From assembly GCF_002112505.1 (NCBI RefSeq), contig NZ_NEHW01000004.1, positions 62,001-126,000 of the forward strand: a stretch of 64,000 bases of DNA, in the 5' to 3' direction. A program made the position numbers and the translations under genes. The notes below the pieces were generated by a model, which made no database searches, was not told the origin of the DNA, and worked only from the letters and a program-made list of their open reading frames with translations. The DNA comes from Pseudomonas sp. R28(2017). Lineage in GTDB: Bacteria; Pseudomonadota; Gammaproteobacteria; Pseudomonadales; Pseudomonadaceae. Positions 25,244 to 32,829 of this stretch are shown in pieces. Within the stretch, counting starts at the first letter, position 1, and the number at the start of each line of letters is the position of its first letter.

Positions 25244-25367
25244 GGGGGCTCTCCACACACGCTTGAGTATTAGCCGGGGCGCGTGGATTCGTCCAGTGGT
25301 CCGCCCGCCGTGCCGGTGCTCGGCGCGTGCCTATACTGGTAGGAGCACCTCGTTGGGGAGCCCGTCG

Positions 25368-26387
25368 ATGTTCGCGCTGATGCAAAGCACCCGTACCCAG
25401 TCGCTGCACCTCTTCATTGACCCACCCACCGGCCTCAAGGCCGTCGTGGCGATTCACAGCGAGAAACTGGGCCCGGCAGTGGGCGGTTGCCGCTACCTGC
25501 CCTACGCCGATGACGAGAGCGCCATGACCGACGCTATCCGCCTGGCCCAAGGCATGAGCTACAAGGCGGCACTGGCGGGCTTGCCGCTGGGCGGCGGCAA
25601 GGCGGTGATCATGCGCAACCCCCATGTGGAAAACCGCGCGGCACTGTTCGAGGCGTTCGGCCGCTTCATCGATACCCTGCAAGGGCGTTTCATCATTGCC
25701 GTGGACAGCGGTACCTCGACCCTGGACATGGACTGCATCGCCCAGAGCACACCGCATGTCACCAGTACCACGGCTTCCGGCGACCCGTCGCCGCATGCTG
25801 CCATGGGCGTGTTCGCCGGCATCCGCGCCACCTCGCAGGCACGCCTGGGCAGCAGCAACCTTGAAGGCCTGCGCGTGGCCGTGCAGGGGCTGGGCAATGT
25901 CGGCTATGCCCTGGCCGAGCAACTGCATGCGGCGGGCGCGGAGTTGCTGGTCAGCGACCTGGACCCAGGCCGGGTGCGCCTGGCGGTGGAGCAGTTCAAT
26001 GCTCACCCGGTGACCAATGACGCGCTGATCAGCACGCCCTGCGATATCTTCGCGCCCTGTGGCGTAGGGCCGGTGCTCAATGGCCAGACGGTGATGCAAC
26101 TGCGTTGCGCGGCGGTGGCGGGGGCGGCGAACAATCAGCTGACCACGCTGCAGGTGGCTGACCAGCTGGAGGCGCGTGGCATTCTGTATGCCCCCGACTA
26201 TGTGATCAATGCCGGTGGCCTGATCTATGTGGCGCTCAAGCATCGGGGGGGCGACCTGGGTACCATCACCGCACACCTGGCACGCATACCGACGCGGCTG
26301 ACCGAGGTGTTCGGCCATGCCCAGGCGGAAAAGCGCTCGCCGGCCAGGGTGGCGCAGATGCTGGCCGAGCGCTTGCTTTACGGTTGA
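25368..26387 (+). CDS. Leu/Phe/Val-type amino acid dehydrogenase
   Basis: A 339-residue member of the Glu/Leu/Phe/Val dehydrogenase family, which reversibly deaminates an amino acid with NAD. GLPLGGGKAVIM holds the catalytic lysine, VQGLGNVGYALAEQL the Rossmann NAD site, and PDYVINAGGLI the C-terminal motif. Length fits leucine dehydrogenase. Substrate preference (Leu, Val or Phe) cannot be read from the sequence with certainty. It lies beside the tyrosine/phenylalanine catabolic genes but has its own promoter region, with TATACTGGTAGGAG just upstream of the start. Confidence 0.88.
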   Translation: MFALMQSTRTQSLHLFIDPPTGLKAVVAIHSEKLGPAVGGCRYLPYADDESAMTDAIRLAQGMSYKAALAGLPLGGGKAVIMRNPHVENRAALFEAFGRFIDTLQGRFIIAVDSGTSTLDMDCIAQSTPHVTSTTASGDPSPHAAMGVFAGIRATSQARLGSSNLEGLRVAVQGLGNVGYALAEQLHAAGAELLVSDLDPGRVRLAVEQFNAHPVTNDALISTPCDIFAPCGVGPVLNGQTVMQLRCAAVAGAANNQLTTLQVADQLEARGILYAPDYVINAGGLIYVALKHRGGDLGTITAHLARIPTRLTEVFGHAQAEKRSPARVAQMLAERLLYG

Positions 26388-26437
26388 ATCCGGGTGCCGA
26401 GTGCGTCAGTGATGCATAACCGCCTAAGGATTGCGGG

Positions 26438-26704
26438 TTATTCGCCGCTCTTTTCCGAACCATCCAGCTCCGCCAATGCCGCCGCATTGTTCTTGAATGC
26501 CGCTGCAAACACCGCCCTGTTCTTGGCCATGAAGATGCTTGCCTCTTCGGCCATGTTTTCATCCAGCCCGGGTACATGTTTCACCAGAACCTGAGTAAGC
26601 ACCTCGGCCAGTTCCAGCATCTGGTCATGGGCGTCTGCGAGTTTGCGGTCCAAGAACGTGGTCTCCAAATCGCGCGTGCTGCGGTAAAGAATCTCAACAG
26701 CCAT
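26438..26704 (-). CDS. yebG: YebG-like SOS-induced protein
   Basis: An 88-residue protein of the YebG family, a DNA-damage-inducible protein of unclear function. It begins MAVEILYRSTRDLETTF and continues KLADAHDQMLELAEVL, the conserved part of the family. The start has GAGAGG just upstream. A near-perfect LexA box lies about 100 bases before it, so SOS induction is expected, with a long leader. Converges on the leucine dehydrogenase-like gene, with 50 bases between the stops. Confidence 0.85.
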   Translation of the reverse strand: MAVEILYRSTRDLETTFLDRKLADAHDQMLELAEVLTQVLVKHVPGLDENMAEEASIFMAKNRAVFAAAFKNNAAALAELDGSEKSGE

Positions 26705-26806
26705 ACGAGGCCTCTCGGTCAGTGGTAGCAGGGGAGCGCTCGTGCGCCGTCTGCTTTGCGGTTCAGTTGCTATCCAGGCAGTCAGGCAGAGTGCCGTCAC
26801 CGAATA

Positions 26807-26822
26807 CTGTATCGATGTACAG
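26807..26822. promoter_or_regulatory. LexA (SOS) box
   Basis: CTGTATCGATGTACAG, with T-A-A-C flanks extending the symmetry (ACTGT...ACAGT). It matches the CTGT-N8-ACAG LexA consensus of pseudomonads. It lies in the yebG-psiE gap, 103 bp upstream of the yebG start. Confidence 0.85.
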
Positions 26823-26947
26823 TAATGGCAATGCGGTCGTTTCGCAACCAGAAATTGTAGCTGTGCCGAAATCGCGTGCTGCCCGTGCCTTGCGGCAATC
26901 GGTCGCCTTCCAAGGCAGGGGCCTGGCCCTTTAACTGCATGGCACAA

Positions 26948-26965
26948 GCGTCACAGGGGTGACGC
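26948..26965. promoter_or_regulatory. Dyad upstream of psiE
   Basis: GCGTCAC-AGGG-GTGACGC is a perfect 7-bp dyad 36 bases before the psiE GTG start. It does not have the tandem direct repeat layout of a PhoB box. It is a candidate operator of unknown regulator. Confidence 0.3.
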
Positions 26966-27000
26966 ATCATCCTTCATGTCGTATCGGGGAATCGCACATC

Positions 27001-27471
27001 GTGGACATCAAATGGGCAGAAAAACTGCGCAAGGGCCTGCACGGCTCGGCCGACTCGCTGGGCAACCTGTGTGTGGAAGCGTTCCACTACCTGGCGCTGT
27101 TCGGCATTGGCGCGATTACCGCCTATGCGGCGGTGGTCACCTTCCTGGACATGCTCGGCAAGGGTGGGGTCAGCGTCGATGACATCCTGCTGCTGTTCAT
27201 CTACCTGGAGCTCGGGGCGATGGTCGGTATCTACTTCAAGACCAACCACATGCCGATCCGCTTCCTGCTGTATGTGGCGATTACCGCGCTGACACGGCTG
27301 CTGATCGGCGATGTATCGCACCACAAGGCGCCGGACGCCGGGCTGCTGTACGTGTGTGGCGGCATCCTGCTGCTGGCGTTCTCGATCCTGGTGGTGCGCT
27401 ACGCCTCGTACCGCTACCCCTCGACCAAGGTGCTGGACGCCAGCGGCAAGGAAGTGGAGGAGGGCAAGTAG
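27001..27471 (+). CDS. psiE: Phosphate-starvation-inducible PsiE family protein
   Basis: A 156-residue inner-membrane protein with four predicted helices (about 28-50, 57-78, 85-102 and 112-132). Segments such as FHYLALFGIGAITAYAAVV, GGVSVDDILLLFIYLELGAM and YFKTNHMPIRFLLY are family hallmarks. The role of PsiE is not known; in E. coli it responds to phosphate starvation and cAMP. The start chosen is GTG, beginning MDIKWAEK, with GGGGA about ten bases upstream; a GTG 14 codons earlier is possible. No clear PhoB box was found. Confidence 0.82.
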   Translation: MDIKWAEKLRKGLHGSADSLGNLCVEAFHYLALFGIGAITAYAAVVTFLDMLGKGGVSVDDILLLFIYLELGAMVGIYFKTNHMPIRFLLYVAITALTRLLIGDVSHHKAPDAGLLYVCGGILLLAFSILVVRYASYRYPSTKVLDASGKEVEEGK

Positions 27472-27474
27472 CCC

Positions 27475-27777
27475 TCAGTTGGCCAGGCCGACGGCGGTCA
27501 GATGCCGTGGCGCGTGGCCGGTGTCGCGGGTCAGGGCGGCGAGGACCTGCAACGGGTTCTGCCCCAGCTCGATGGCCAGGCCCAGGCGGATGCTGTCGAT
27601 GACCCGCTGCAGGCGCACCGGGTCGTTGCGCTGGGCCTGGCTGATCAGGCGCTTGGCGACCACGCCGGCGTCGTCGGAAAGGGTCAGCATGATGCTGCCG
27701 TCCAGCCGCTCGATACTCAGGTTGACCCGGTATTCGGGGGCGAAGGCGGCGCTGATCTGTTCGAAGGGATTGTTCAT
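27475..27777 (-). CDS. DUF3509 family protein
   Basis: A 100-residue cytosolic protein. It begins MNNPFEQISAAFAPEYRVNL, the family's start, and continues IERLDGSIMLTLSD and QRVIDSIRLGLAIELG. The DUF3509 family is confined largely to pseudomonads and has no known function. The start chosen is where family homology begins; there is an extension of 22 codons with no support. It converges on psiE with three bases between stops. Confidence 0.82.
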   Translation of the reverse strand: MNNPFEQISAAFAPEYRVNLSIERLDGSIMLTLSDDAGVVAKRLISQAQRNDPVRLQRVIDSIRLGLAIELGQNPLQVLAALTRDTGHAPRHLTAVGLAN

Positions 27778-27860
27778 GGTCAGGGTCTGCAATGAATGAC
27801 TGCAGAAGTTGACCGGGGAACAGGCCGGTTGGTTCAGGCCCATTGATCGCTGCAGACCAA

Positions 27861-27884
27861 AACGCCCGGCACAGGCCGGGCGTT
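27861..27884 (-). terminator. Intrinsic terminator downstream of the hibernation factor gene
   Basis: AACGCCCGGC (27861-27870), loop ACAG, GCCGGGCGTT (27875-27884). On the minus strand the stem is followed by TTTTGG, fitting termination after the ribosome hibernation gene ending at 27902. On the plus strand the tail is GTTGTT, weaker. Confidence 0.75.
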
Positions 27885-27901
27885 GTTGTTCAGGGTGCCG
27901 A

Positions 27902-28249
27902 TCAGGCGTCGGGGTCGCTCAGTTCCAGTACGCCGCGCTTGCTGCGCAGCTTGCCGTAGAAGTGTTCCAGCGCGTTGTTCAGCTTGCTGGCGGCACCGTC
28001 GACCGCCTGGTCCAGCGAAGTGGCGGTGTGGGTCACGGAAATCGGCTGATGGCCTTTCGGGCGAGCCTCCAACTGGCAGCGTTTGTCATGCGGGCCGGGC
28101 TTGGCGCCGTTCTCGTCGCGCAGGTGGACCTCGATGCGGGTGAGGTCGTCGTCAAAGCGTTCGAGGGTGGCTTCCAGCGTACTGCGGACCCACTCGTTGA
28201 GACGGATGTTGCCTTCGATATGGTTGCTGCTGTTGACCTGGATTTGCAT
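27902..28249 (-). CDS. HPF/RaiA family ribosome-associated protein
   Basis: A 115-residue protein of the short hibernation-factor type (HPF/RaiA/YfiA). Family features: MQIQVNSSNHIEGNIRL at the N-terminus, LERFDDDLTRIEVHLRDEN, and TATSLDQAVDGAASKLNNAL with the alpha helix that enters the ribosomal decoding region. It is expected to bind 30S subunits and stabilise inactive ribosomes in stationary phase. It is a second copy beyond the hpf gene normally near rpoN. There is an intrinsic terminator after the gene. Confidence 0.88.
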   Translation of the reverse strand: MQIQVNSSNHIEGNIRLNEWVRSTLEATLERFDDDLTRIEVHLRDENGAKPGPHDKRCQLEARPKGHQPISVTHTATSLDQAVDGAASKLNNALEHFYGKLRSKRGVLELSDPDA

Positions 28250-28528
28250 GATTCCAATCCTTATTCAGCTTGCTCGCATGGAGGCGTGCCTAGGCCATTG
28301 AGGGCCTTGGAAATTCTGCGCCTCTTGACTCTAAGGTCAGGCAACAGCGAAGCGAATACAACCCCTTATTGAAAATAAATTTTCTGTAGCAAATTCGTTG
28401 AAGGGGACTGTTTTGCAGTCCAGCGCTGCCAAGCCCCGCCCCCACTGTGGGAGCCGCGCTTGCCGGCGATGGGAGATGAAATCACCACCTGCATCTTTTC
28501 TCACGAGACTAGGGTGGCAACCGTACGA

Positions 28529-28632
28529 GGGTGAGAAATCCGAGACACGAGCACTCGGCCAGGCCGAAGCCTGCCTGCGTACGGCCGCCATAAAGCGTTA
28601 CCGCAAGTCGTGAAGTCGGGTTTCTCACGCCC
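28529..28632. repeat. Imperfect inverted repeat of unknown type
   Basis: GGGTGAGAAATCCGA at 28529-28543 is matched by TCGGGTTTCTCACGCCC at 28616-28632, about 72 bases apart, with a G-rich and a C-rich edge. An inner stem is suggested by CTCGGCC and GGCCGA near 28554-28566. It looks like a folded RNA or a repeat unit rather than a gene. I recall similar short sequence in other pseudomonad intergenic regions but cannot check. Confidence 0.45.
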
Positions 28633-28867
28633 GGTCACCTGATTTAGGCGACCCGGAAACGTTATCCCTGAGATGTTCCAGCGGCAATGCAGCGACTTCC
28701 GACGAGGCTTGTAGGATAAGTCGACGCTTGATCCAAATTGAAGCATTTGGTTTCAAGTTCAGAATTGTCGTACGGGTGTTGGGGTCATCTGAAGATCGGT
28801 TCATGGCGACCACGAGTTCGCCACGACCCTTGCAGCGCCTATGCGACCGAGCGCCGCCCGCGCGGCG

Positions 28868-28893
28868 CTTCGCGGGCAAGCCCGCTCCCACAT
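28868..28893. repeat. Single REP element
   Basis: CTTCGCGGGCAAGCCCGCTC followed by CCACAT is the P. putida REP core in a single copy, without the usual inverted partner close by. Confidence 0.75.
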
Positions 28894-28944
28894 TTGTTTC
28901 GGGCCAATCACTCCTGTGCCTCAATCCTCCACCAGTCTTTGCTT

Positions 28945-28961
28945 ATGAGAATTAAACTCAT
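28945..28961. promoter_or_regulatory. Fur-like operator
   Basis: ATGAGAATTAAACTCAT is a 17-bp dyad (ATGAG-N7-CTCAT) about 34 bases before the first gene of the iron block. Its AT-rich form and position fit a diverged Fur box, which would derepress the operon under iron starvation. Confidence 0.5.
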
Positions 28962-28994
28962 TACTATTGCACCCCCATTCCCCGGACACACGCC

Positions 28995-29300
28995 ATGAAG
29001 CGCTCCGCCGCCGGACTCCCTCTCAGCTATCGCCTGGCCGTGGTCTCACGCAGCCTGGCCGCATTGCTGGGCGGCTACCTGCTGGCGTCGCTGGTCAGTG
29101 TCTGCCTTGCCCTGCTGCTGCCGTTGCCCCAGGTCGACGCCACGCTGACCGGGCTGATGCTCTCGTTCGTGTTCTACCTGCTGGCCTTCATCTGGTGCTT
29201 CGCCTGCCGCAGCGCCTGGCGCGCCTGGCTTGGCGTGCTGCTGCCGAGCCTGGTGCTGGGGCTGCTCGGCGGGTTCGCCTACTGGATGAAAAACCCATGA
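28995..29300 (+). CDS. DUF3649 family membrane protein (iron uptake-associated)
   Basis: A 101-residue inner-membrane protein with three predicted helices (about 15-43, 49-71 and 76-97). The DUF3649 family occurs next to PepSY membrane reductases in iron-regulated operons. Its segments include SYRLAVVSRSLAALLGGYLL and FVFYLLAFIWCFACRS. The stop overlaps the next gene by four bases (ATGA). A Fur-like dyad lies about 34 bases upstream. Probably a helper subunit of the PepSY protein; not proved. Confidence 0.82.
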   Translation: MKRSAAGLPLSYRLAVVSRSLAALLGGYLLASLVSVCLALLLPLPQVDATLTGLMLSFVFYLLAFIWCFACRSAWRAWLGVLLPSLVLGLLGGFAYWMKNP

Positions 29301-30868
29301 AGGAAGGCTTCCGCCAGGCCATGGCCTGGCTGCACACCTGGACCGGCCTGATCTTCGGCTGGCTGTTGTTCGCCATCTTCCTGACCGGCACCTTGTCGTA
29401 TTTCAAGGAGGAGGTCAGCCACTGGGCGCAACCGGAAGTGCGCCGCCATGCGCTCGACCCGGTGGCCAGCCTGGGGCTGGCCCAGCGCTATCTGGAGAGC
29501 AACGCGGCACATTCGGGCAGCTGGATGATCCGCCTGCCCAGCGAGCGCGACGCGGCCTTGAACGTGGGCTGGCGCGACCCCGAGGGCGGGCGCCGGGGCT
29601 TTGTCAGAAAGGACCTGGACGCGCAGAGCGGGCAGCCGGTGGAGGCGCGTGATACGCGTGGCGGCGAGTTCTTCTACCGCTTCCATTTCGAACTGCAGAT
29701 GCCGTACCCCTGGGGCCGCTGGCTGTCGACGTTGTGCGCCTTCATCATGCTGCTGGGGCTGGTCACCGGAATCATCACCCACAAGAAGATCTTCAAGGAG
29801 TTCTTCACCTTCCGCCCCGGCAAGGCCCAGCGCTCTTGGCTGGACGGCCACAACGCGATCGGCGTGCTGGTGCTGCCGTTCCACCTGATGATCAGCTACA
29901 GCAGCCTGGTGCTGTTCATGTACATGGTCATGCCGGCCGGCATCCTGGCCAGCTATGGCAACACCAGCGGATATTTCAATGACCTGTTCGGCCGCGACGA
30001 GGCCCCCCAGGTGGCCAATGTCGCGACCCCACTGGTGCCGCTGGCGAGCCTCTACGCCAAGGTCCAGGCGCAGGTGCCGGGCGCACGCATGGGCTTCATC
30101 CAGGTGCAGAACGCGGGGGACCGCAATGCCCGTGTCACCTTCAGCCAGTCATCGGCAGACAACGTCCCCTACAAGCGCAGTGCCAACTGGACCTTCGATG
30201 GCGCCACCGGTGAACTGCTGAAACAGGGCGCGCCGGAAAGCGCCACGATGATGACCTCTTTCAGTTTCGCAGGCCTGCACATGGGCAATTACGCTGGGCC
30301 CTGGCTGCGCTGGCTGTACTTCGCCTTCGGGCTTGCCGGCACGGCGGTGATCGGTACTGGCCTGGTGATGTGGCTGGGCAAGCGCCAGCTCAAGCACGCC
30401 AAGCGCGAACGCCTGCCGGGCGAATTGCGCCTGGTCGAAGTGCTCAACATCGCCAGCATGAGTGGCCTGATCCTCGCCGTGGCTGGCTTCTTCTGGGCCA
30501 ACCGGTTGCTGCCCGTGGCACTGCACGGGCGGGCCGACTGGGAGGTGAACACCTTCTTCCTGGTCTGGTCGGCGTCATTGCTGCATGCCGTGGTGCGCCC
30601 GGGGCGCAGGGCCTGGGGCGAGCAGTTGGCACTGGGCGCGTTGGCCTTTGCCCTGTTACCCCTGCTCAACGCCCTGAGCACCGGCCAAGGGTTGAATGCC
30701 TCTGTGCCTGCGGGTGACTGGGCCATGGCCGGGTTCGACCTGACCGCCCTGGCGTGTGGGCTGTTCCTGGCCTGGGCTGCGAGCAAGATGCTGCGGCCGG
30801 TGAAGCCCGCCGCAAAACGTGCGCCGAAGGCGGCCAAGGTTTCGCCTCAAAGGCTCGAGGTGCAGTGA
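29297..30868 (+). CDS. PepSY-domain membrane protein (siderophore ferrireductase-like)
   Basis: A 523-residue inner-membrane protein of the PepSY-TM (PiuB/FoxB/FpvG) type. Four to five helices: about 12-33 (HTWTGLIFGWLLFAIFLTGT), 150-172, 195-220, 340-362 and several near the C-terminus; the large loops are periplasmic. The conserved histidines (LHTWTG, TGIITHKKIF, DGHNAIGVLVLPFHLM, FAGLHMG) fit heme ligation. Such proteins reduce siderophore-bound ferric iron in the periplasm. It is the second gene of the iron block, coupled with DUF3649 (ATGA) and DUF3325 (TGATG). Substrate siderophore is unknown. Confidence 0.87.
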   Translation: MKEGFRQAMAWLHTWTGLIFGWLLFAIFLTGTLSYFKEEVSHWAQPEVRRHALDPVASLGLAQRYLESNAAHSGSWMIRLPSERDAALNVGWRDPEGGRRGFVRKDLDAQSGQPVEARDTRGGEFFYRFHFELQMPYPWGRWLSTLCAFIMLLGLVTGIITHKKIFKEFFTFRPGKAQRSWLDGHNAIGVLVLPFHLMISYSSLVLFMYMVMPAGILASYGNTSGYFNDLFGRDEAPQVANVATPLVPLASLYAKVQAQVPGARMGFIQVQNAGDRNARVTFSQSSADNVPYKRSANWTFDGATGELLKQGAPESATMMTSFSFAGLHMGNYAGPWLRWLYFAFGLAGTAVIGTGLVMWLGKRQLKHAKRERLPGELRLVEVLNIASMSGLILAVAGFFWANRLLPVALHGRADWEVNTFFLVWSASLLHAVVRPGRRAWGEQLALGALAFALLPLLNALSTGQGLNASVPAGDWAMAGFDLTALACGLFLAWAASKMLRPVKPAAKRAPKAAKVSPQRLEVQ

Positions 30869-31194
30869 TGTCGAGCATTGCCCTGATGGTTTTCGCCGGT
30901 TTCGCCGCGCTGTGCCTGGCGATGGAAAAGCACTTCGGCGAGCTGCTCGAGCGCAAACCCTCCCCAGGCCAACTGCGCGTGCTGCGCATCGGCGGCTGGC
31001 TGTTGCTGGTGCTGTCGCTGGTACTCGCCGTGCACGGGCGTGGCTGGGCGCACGGCTTGGTGGAGTGGGTCGCATTGCTGATGGCGGGGGGCACCTTGTG
31101 GGTGTTCGGTCTGCCCTACCAGCCGCGCCTTCTGCTCGGCCTGGCGGCGCTTAGCCTGGTGCTCGGCCCGCTGTTGGCCCTGTTTGCCGGGTGA
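30868..31194 (+). CDS. DUF3325 family membrane protein
   Basis: A 108-residue inner-membrane protein with three predicted helices (about 2-20, 42-62 and 66-105). DUF3325 proteins typically accompany DUF3649 and PepSY reductases, as here. Segments: FAGFAALCLAMEKHFGELL and LRIGGWLLLVLSLVLAV. The start codon shares one base with the previous stop (TGATG), and the ECF sigma gene begins five bases later, so the operon continues. Function in siderophore iron release is inferred from the neighbours. Confidence 0.82.
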   Translation: MSSIALMVFAGFAALCLAMEKHFGELLERKPSPGQLRVLRIGGWLLLVLSLVLAVHGRGWAHGLVEWVALLMAGGTLWVFGLPYQPRLLLGLAALSLVLGPLLALFAG

Positions 31195-31198
31195 TGCC

Positions 31199-31750
31199 TT
31201 GAGCGAACCTGACAGCGACGGTACCCGCGCGCGTTTCGTCCAGGTATTCCTGGCCCAGCGTGCACGCATGGAAGCCCTGGTCAGCCGCCGGGTAGGCTGC
31301 CGTGCCACGGCATCGGACCTGGTGCAGGAATTGTTCCTGCGCTTCTGGCGCCGGCCCGACTTCAAGGTCGACGCGCTCGACACCTACCTGCTGCGCTGTG
31401 CCGGCAACCTGGCCATCGATCACTTGCGCAGTGAAGGCAGCCGCGAACGCATCGCCGAAGCATCGCTGCCGCTGGATGAAACGGGCCTGGTCCAGGCGCC
31501 AGAGCAGGCCGTGGAAGTCGATCATGACCTGCAGCGCATCGAAAACGCCCTGCGTGCCCTGCCTGAGCGGACCCGGCAGATCTTTCTGCTCAATCGCATC
31601 CACGGCTGCAAGTACGGCGAAATCGCCAAGGCCATGCAGCTTTCCCAGAGCGCCGTGGAAAAGCATATGATGCGCGCCCTTGAAGCGTGCAAGGCCAGTG
31701 TTGCCGAGCCCGCGACCTTCACTCGCAGGCCTGGGAGCGCCCGCCGATGA
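31199..31750 (+). CDS. ECF sigma factor (FecI-like, iron starvation)
   Basis: A 183-residue sigma-70 family ECF factor. Region 2 runs from about 10 to 80 (FVQVFLAQRARMEALVSRRV, SDLVQELFLRFW, YLLRCAGNLAIDHLR) and region 4 from about 110 to 165 (LRALPERTRQIFLLNRIHGC, then YGEIAKAMQLSQSAVEKHMM). It belongs to the FecI group, which transcribes a TonB-dependent receptor gene in response to its siderophore. The start is probably TTG at 31199, five bases after the previous stop; no ATG fits better. It overlaps fecR by four bases. Confidence 0.9.
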   Translation: MSEPDSDGTRARFVQVFLAQRARMEALVSRRVGCRATASDLVQELFLRFWRRPDFKVDALDTYLLRCAGNLAIDHLRSEGSRERIAEASLPLDETGLVQAPEQAVEVDHDLQRIENALRALPERTRQIFLLNRIHGCKYGEIAKAMQLSQSAVEKHMMRALEACKASVAEPATFTRRPGSARR

Positions 31751-32727
31751 GCCATCCAGACCTGATCACCGCTGCCCAGTCCGAGGCAGCCTTGCAGTGG
31801 CTGATCCGCATCAACGAACAGCCGGCAGTTGCCAGCAGTGCGGCGTTCAAGCGCTGGTTGCTGGCCGACCCCAGGCACCGTGAAGCCTACGCCGAAGCCC
31901 AGTTGCTGTGGCAACTCAGCGAAGCACCGGCAGCGCGCCTGGCCGAGGAAGAGCACGCAGACTTGCAGCGCTACTTGCTGGCCATGGCCAAGCCGCCAGG
32001 CAAAGGGCATTGGCGGCGCGCGGGCATGGCGTTGGCCGCAGCGTGCCTGGTGCTGGCTGTCAGCATGGCGGGCGGCTGGCGGCCGGGTGACTGGCTGCTC
32101 AACCTGCAGGCCGATTTCAGCAGCAGCGATGCGCTGCGCCAGGTGACCCTGGCGGACCAGTCGCAGGTGACCCTGGATGCTGGCAGCGCGATTGCCGTCG
32201 ACTTCCAGCAAGGCGAACGCCGCGTGCGCCTGTTGCATGGCGCAGCGTTCTTCCAGGTTACCCATACGGGGCAGCCATTCGTGGTGGAGGCCGCTGGCGG
32301 CGAAGTACGGGTGCTTGGCACACAGTTCGAAGTGCGTGACCAAGGGCAGGGCGCGCAGGTCATCGTGCGCAGCGGACGCGTGGCGGTCATCCCGTCGGAG
32401 GGGCAGGCCGGCCAGGTACTGACGGCCAACCAGCAGCTGGCCTATGCCGACGGGCATGCAGGCGAGCTGTCGAGCGTGGACAGCGACAGCCGCCTGGCCT
32501 GGCGCCAGGGCTGGCTGAACTACTATCAGGTGCCGCTGGCGCAGGTGGTGGCCGACCTGGGCCGCTACTACCCAGGCCGCATCGTCCTGCTTGACGGCGA
32601 GTTGGGGCAGCGCAAGGTCAGCGGCAGCTTCCCGGTGGATGAGCCGTTGGCGGCACTGGACTCGTTGAGCAAGGTGCTGGGCTTTTCGCGGCAAACGCTG
32701 CTGGGGCGGTTGACCGTGATCCGCTGA
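31747..32727 (+). CDS. FecR-family anti-sigma factor
   Basis: A 326-residue inner-membrane regulator. The cytoplasmic N-terminal domain (about 1-85) has the DUF4880-type AAQSEAALQWLIRINEQP and FKRWLLADPRHREAYAEAQ. A single helix follows (about 95-115: MALAAACLVLAVSMAGG), then a periplasmic FecR domain with VTLADQSQVTLDAGSAI and FVVEAAGGEVRVLGTQFEV. The C-terminal STN-like region (FPVDEPLAALDSLSKVLGF) contacts the receptor's signalling domain. It both inhibits and licenses the sigma factor encoded just before it. Confidence 0.92.
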   Translation: MSHPDLITAAQSEAALQWLIRINEQPAVASSAAFKRWLLADPRHREAYAEAQLLWQLSEAPAARLAEEEHADLQRYLLAMAKPPGKGHWRRAGMALAAACLVLAVSMAGGWRPGDWLLNLQADFSSSDALRQVTLADQSQVTLDAGSAIAVDFQQGERRVRLLHGAAFFQVTHTGQPFVVEAAGGEVRVLGTQFEVRDQGQGAQVIVRSGRVAVIPSEGQAGQVLTANQQLAYADGHAGELSSVDSDSRLAWRQGWLNYYQVPLAQVVADLGRYYPGRIVLLDGELGQRKVSGSFPVDEPLAALDSLSKVLGFSRQTLLGRLTVIR

Positions 32728-32781
32728 AAAAAAATTGCAAAAGCGGATGAGGTAACAAGTGGCGGCATCCGTGTAATGAGT

Positions 32782-32810
32782 GGAAGTGCGATTCATTCGC
32801 AGTAATAGCC
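32782..32810 (+). promoter_or_regulatory. Possible ECF promoter of the receptor gene
   Basis: GGAAGT at 32782-32787 resembles the GGAA(A/G)T -35 of FecI-type promoters and is followed 17-20 bases later by GTAATAG. It lies about 45 bases before the receptor start. Only a weak match; direct mapping would be needed. Confidence 0.25.
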
Positions 32811-32829
32811 CTCTCACAGGTCAGCGTCC

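Larger units (their letters stand above)
28250..28994. other. Non-coding stretch with repeat-like elements
   Basis: About 745 bases with no convincing gene. It holds REP-like sequences at about 28436-28470 (CTGTGGGAGCCGCGCTTGCC) and 28868-28893 (CTTCGCGGGCAAGCCCGC), an imperfect long inverted repeat at 28529-28632, and the Fur-like dyad near 28953. Short open frames here lack ribosome sites and typical codon use. The base composition is lower in GC than flanking genes around 28340-28400 and 28700-28790, which is compatible with remnants of a mobile element. Confidence 0.6.

Noticed and set aside
26940..27000. PhoB box before psiE
   Set aside because: No tandem CTGTCAT-type repeats are visible; only a simple dyad is present.
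28337..28924. Short open frames of 70-100 codons in the non-coding stretch
   Set aside because: They run across REP units and the inverted repeat, lack ribosome sites and show no normal codon bias.
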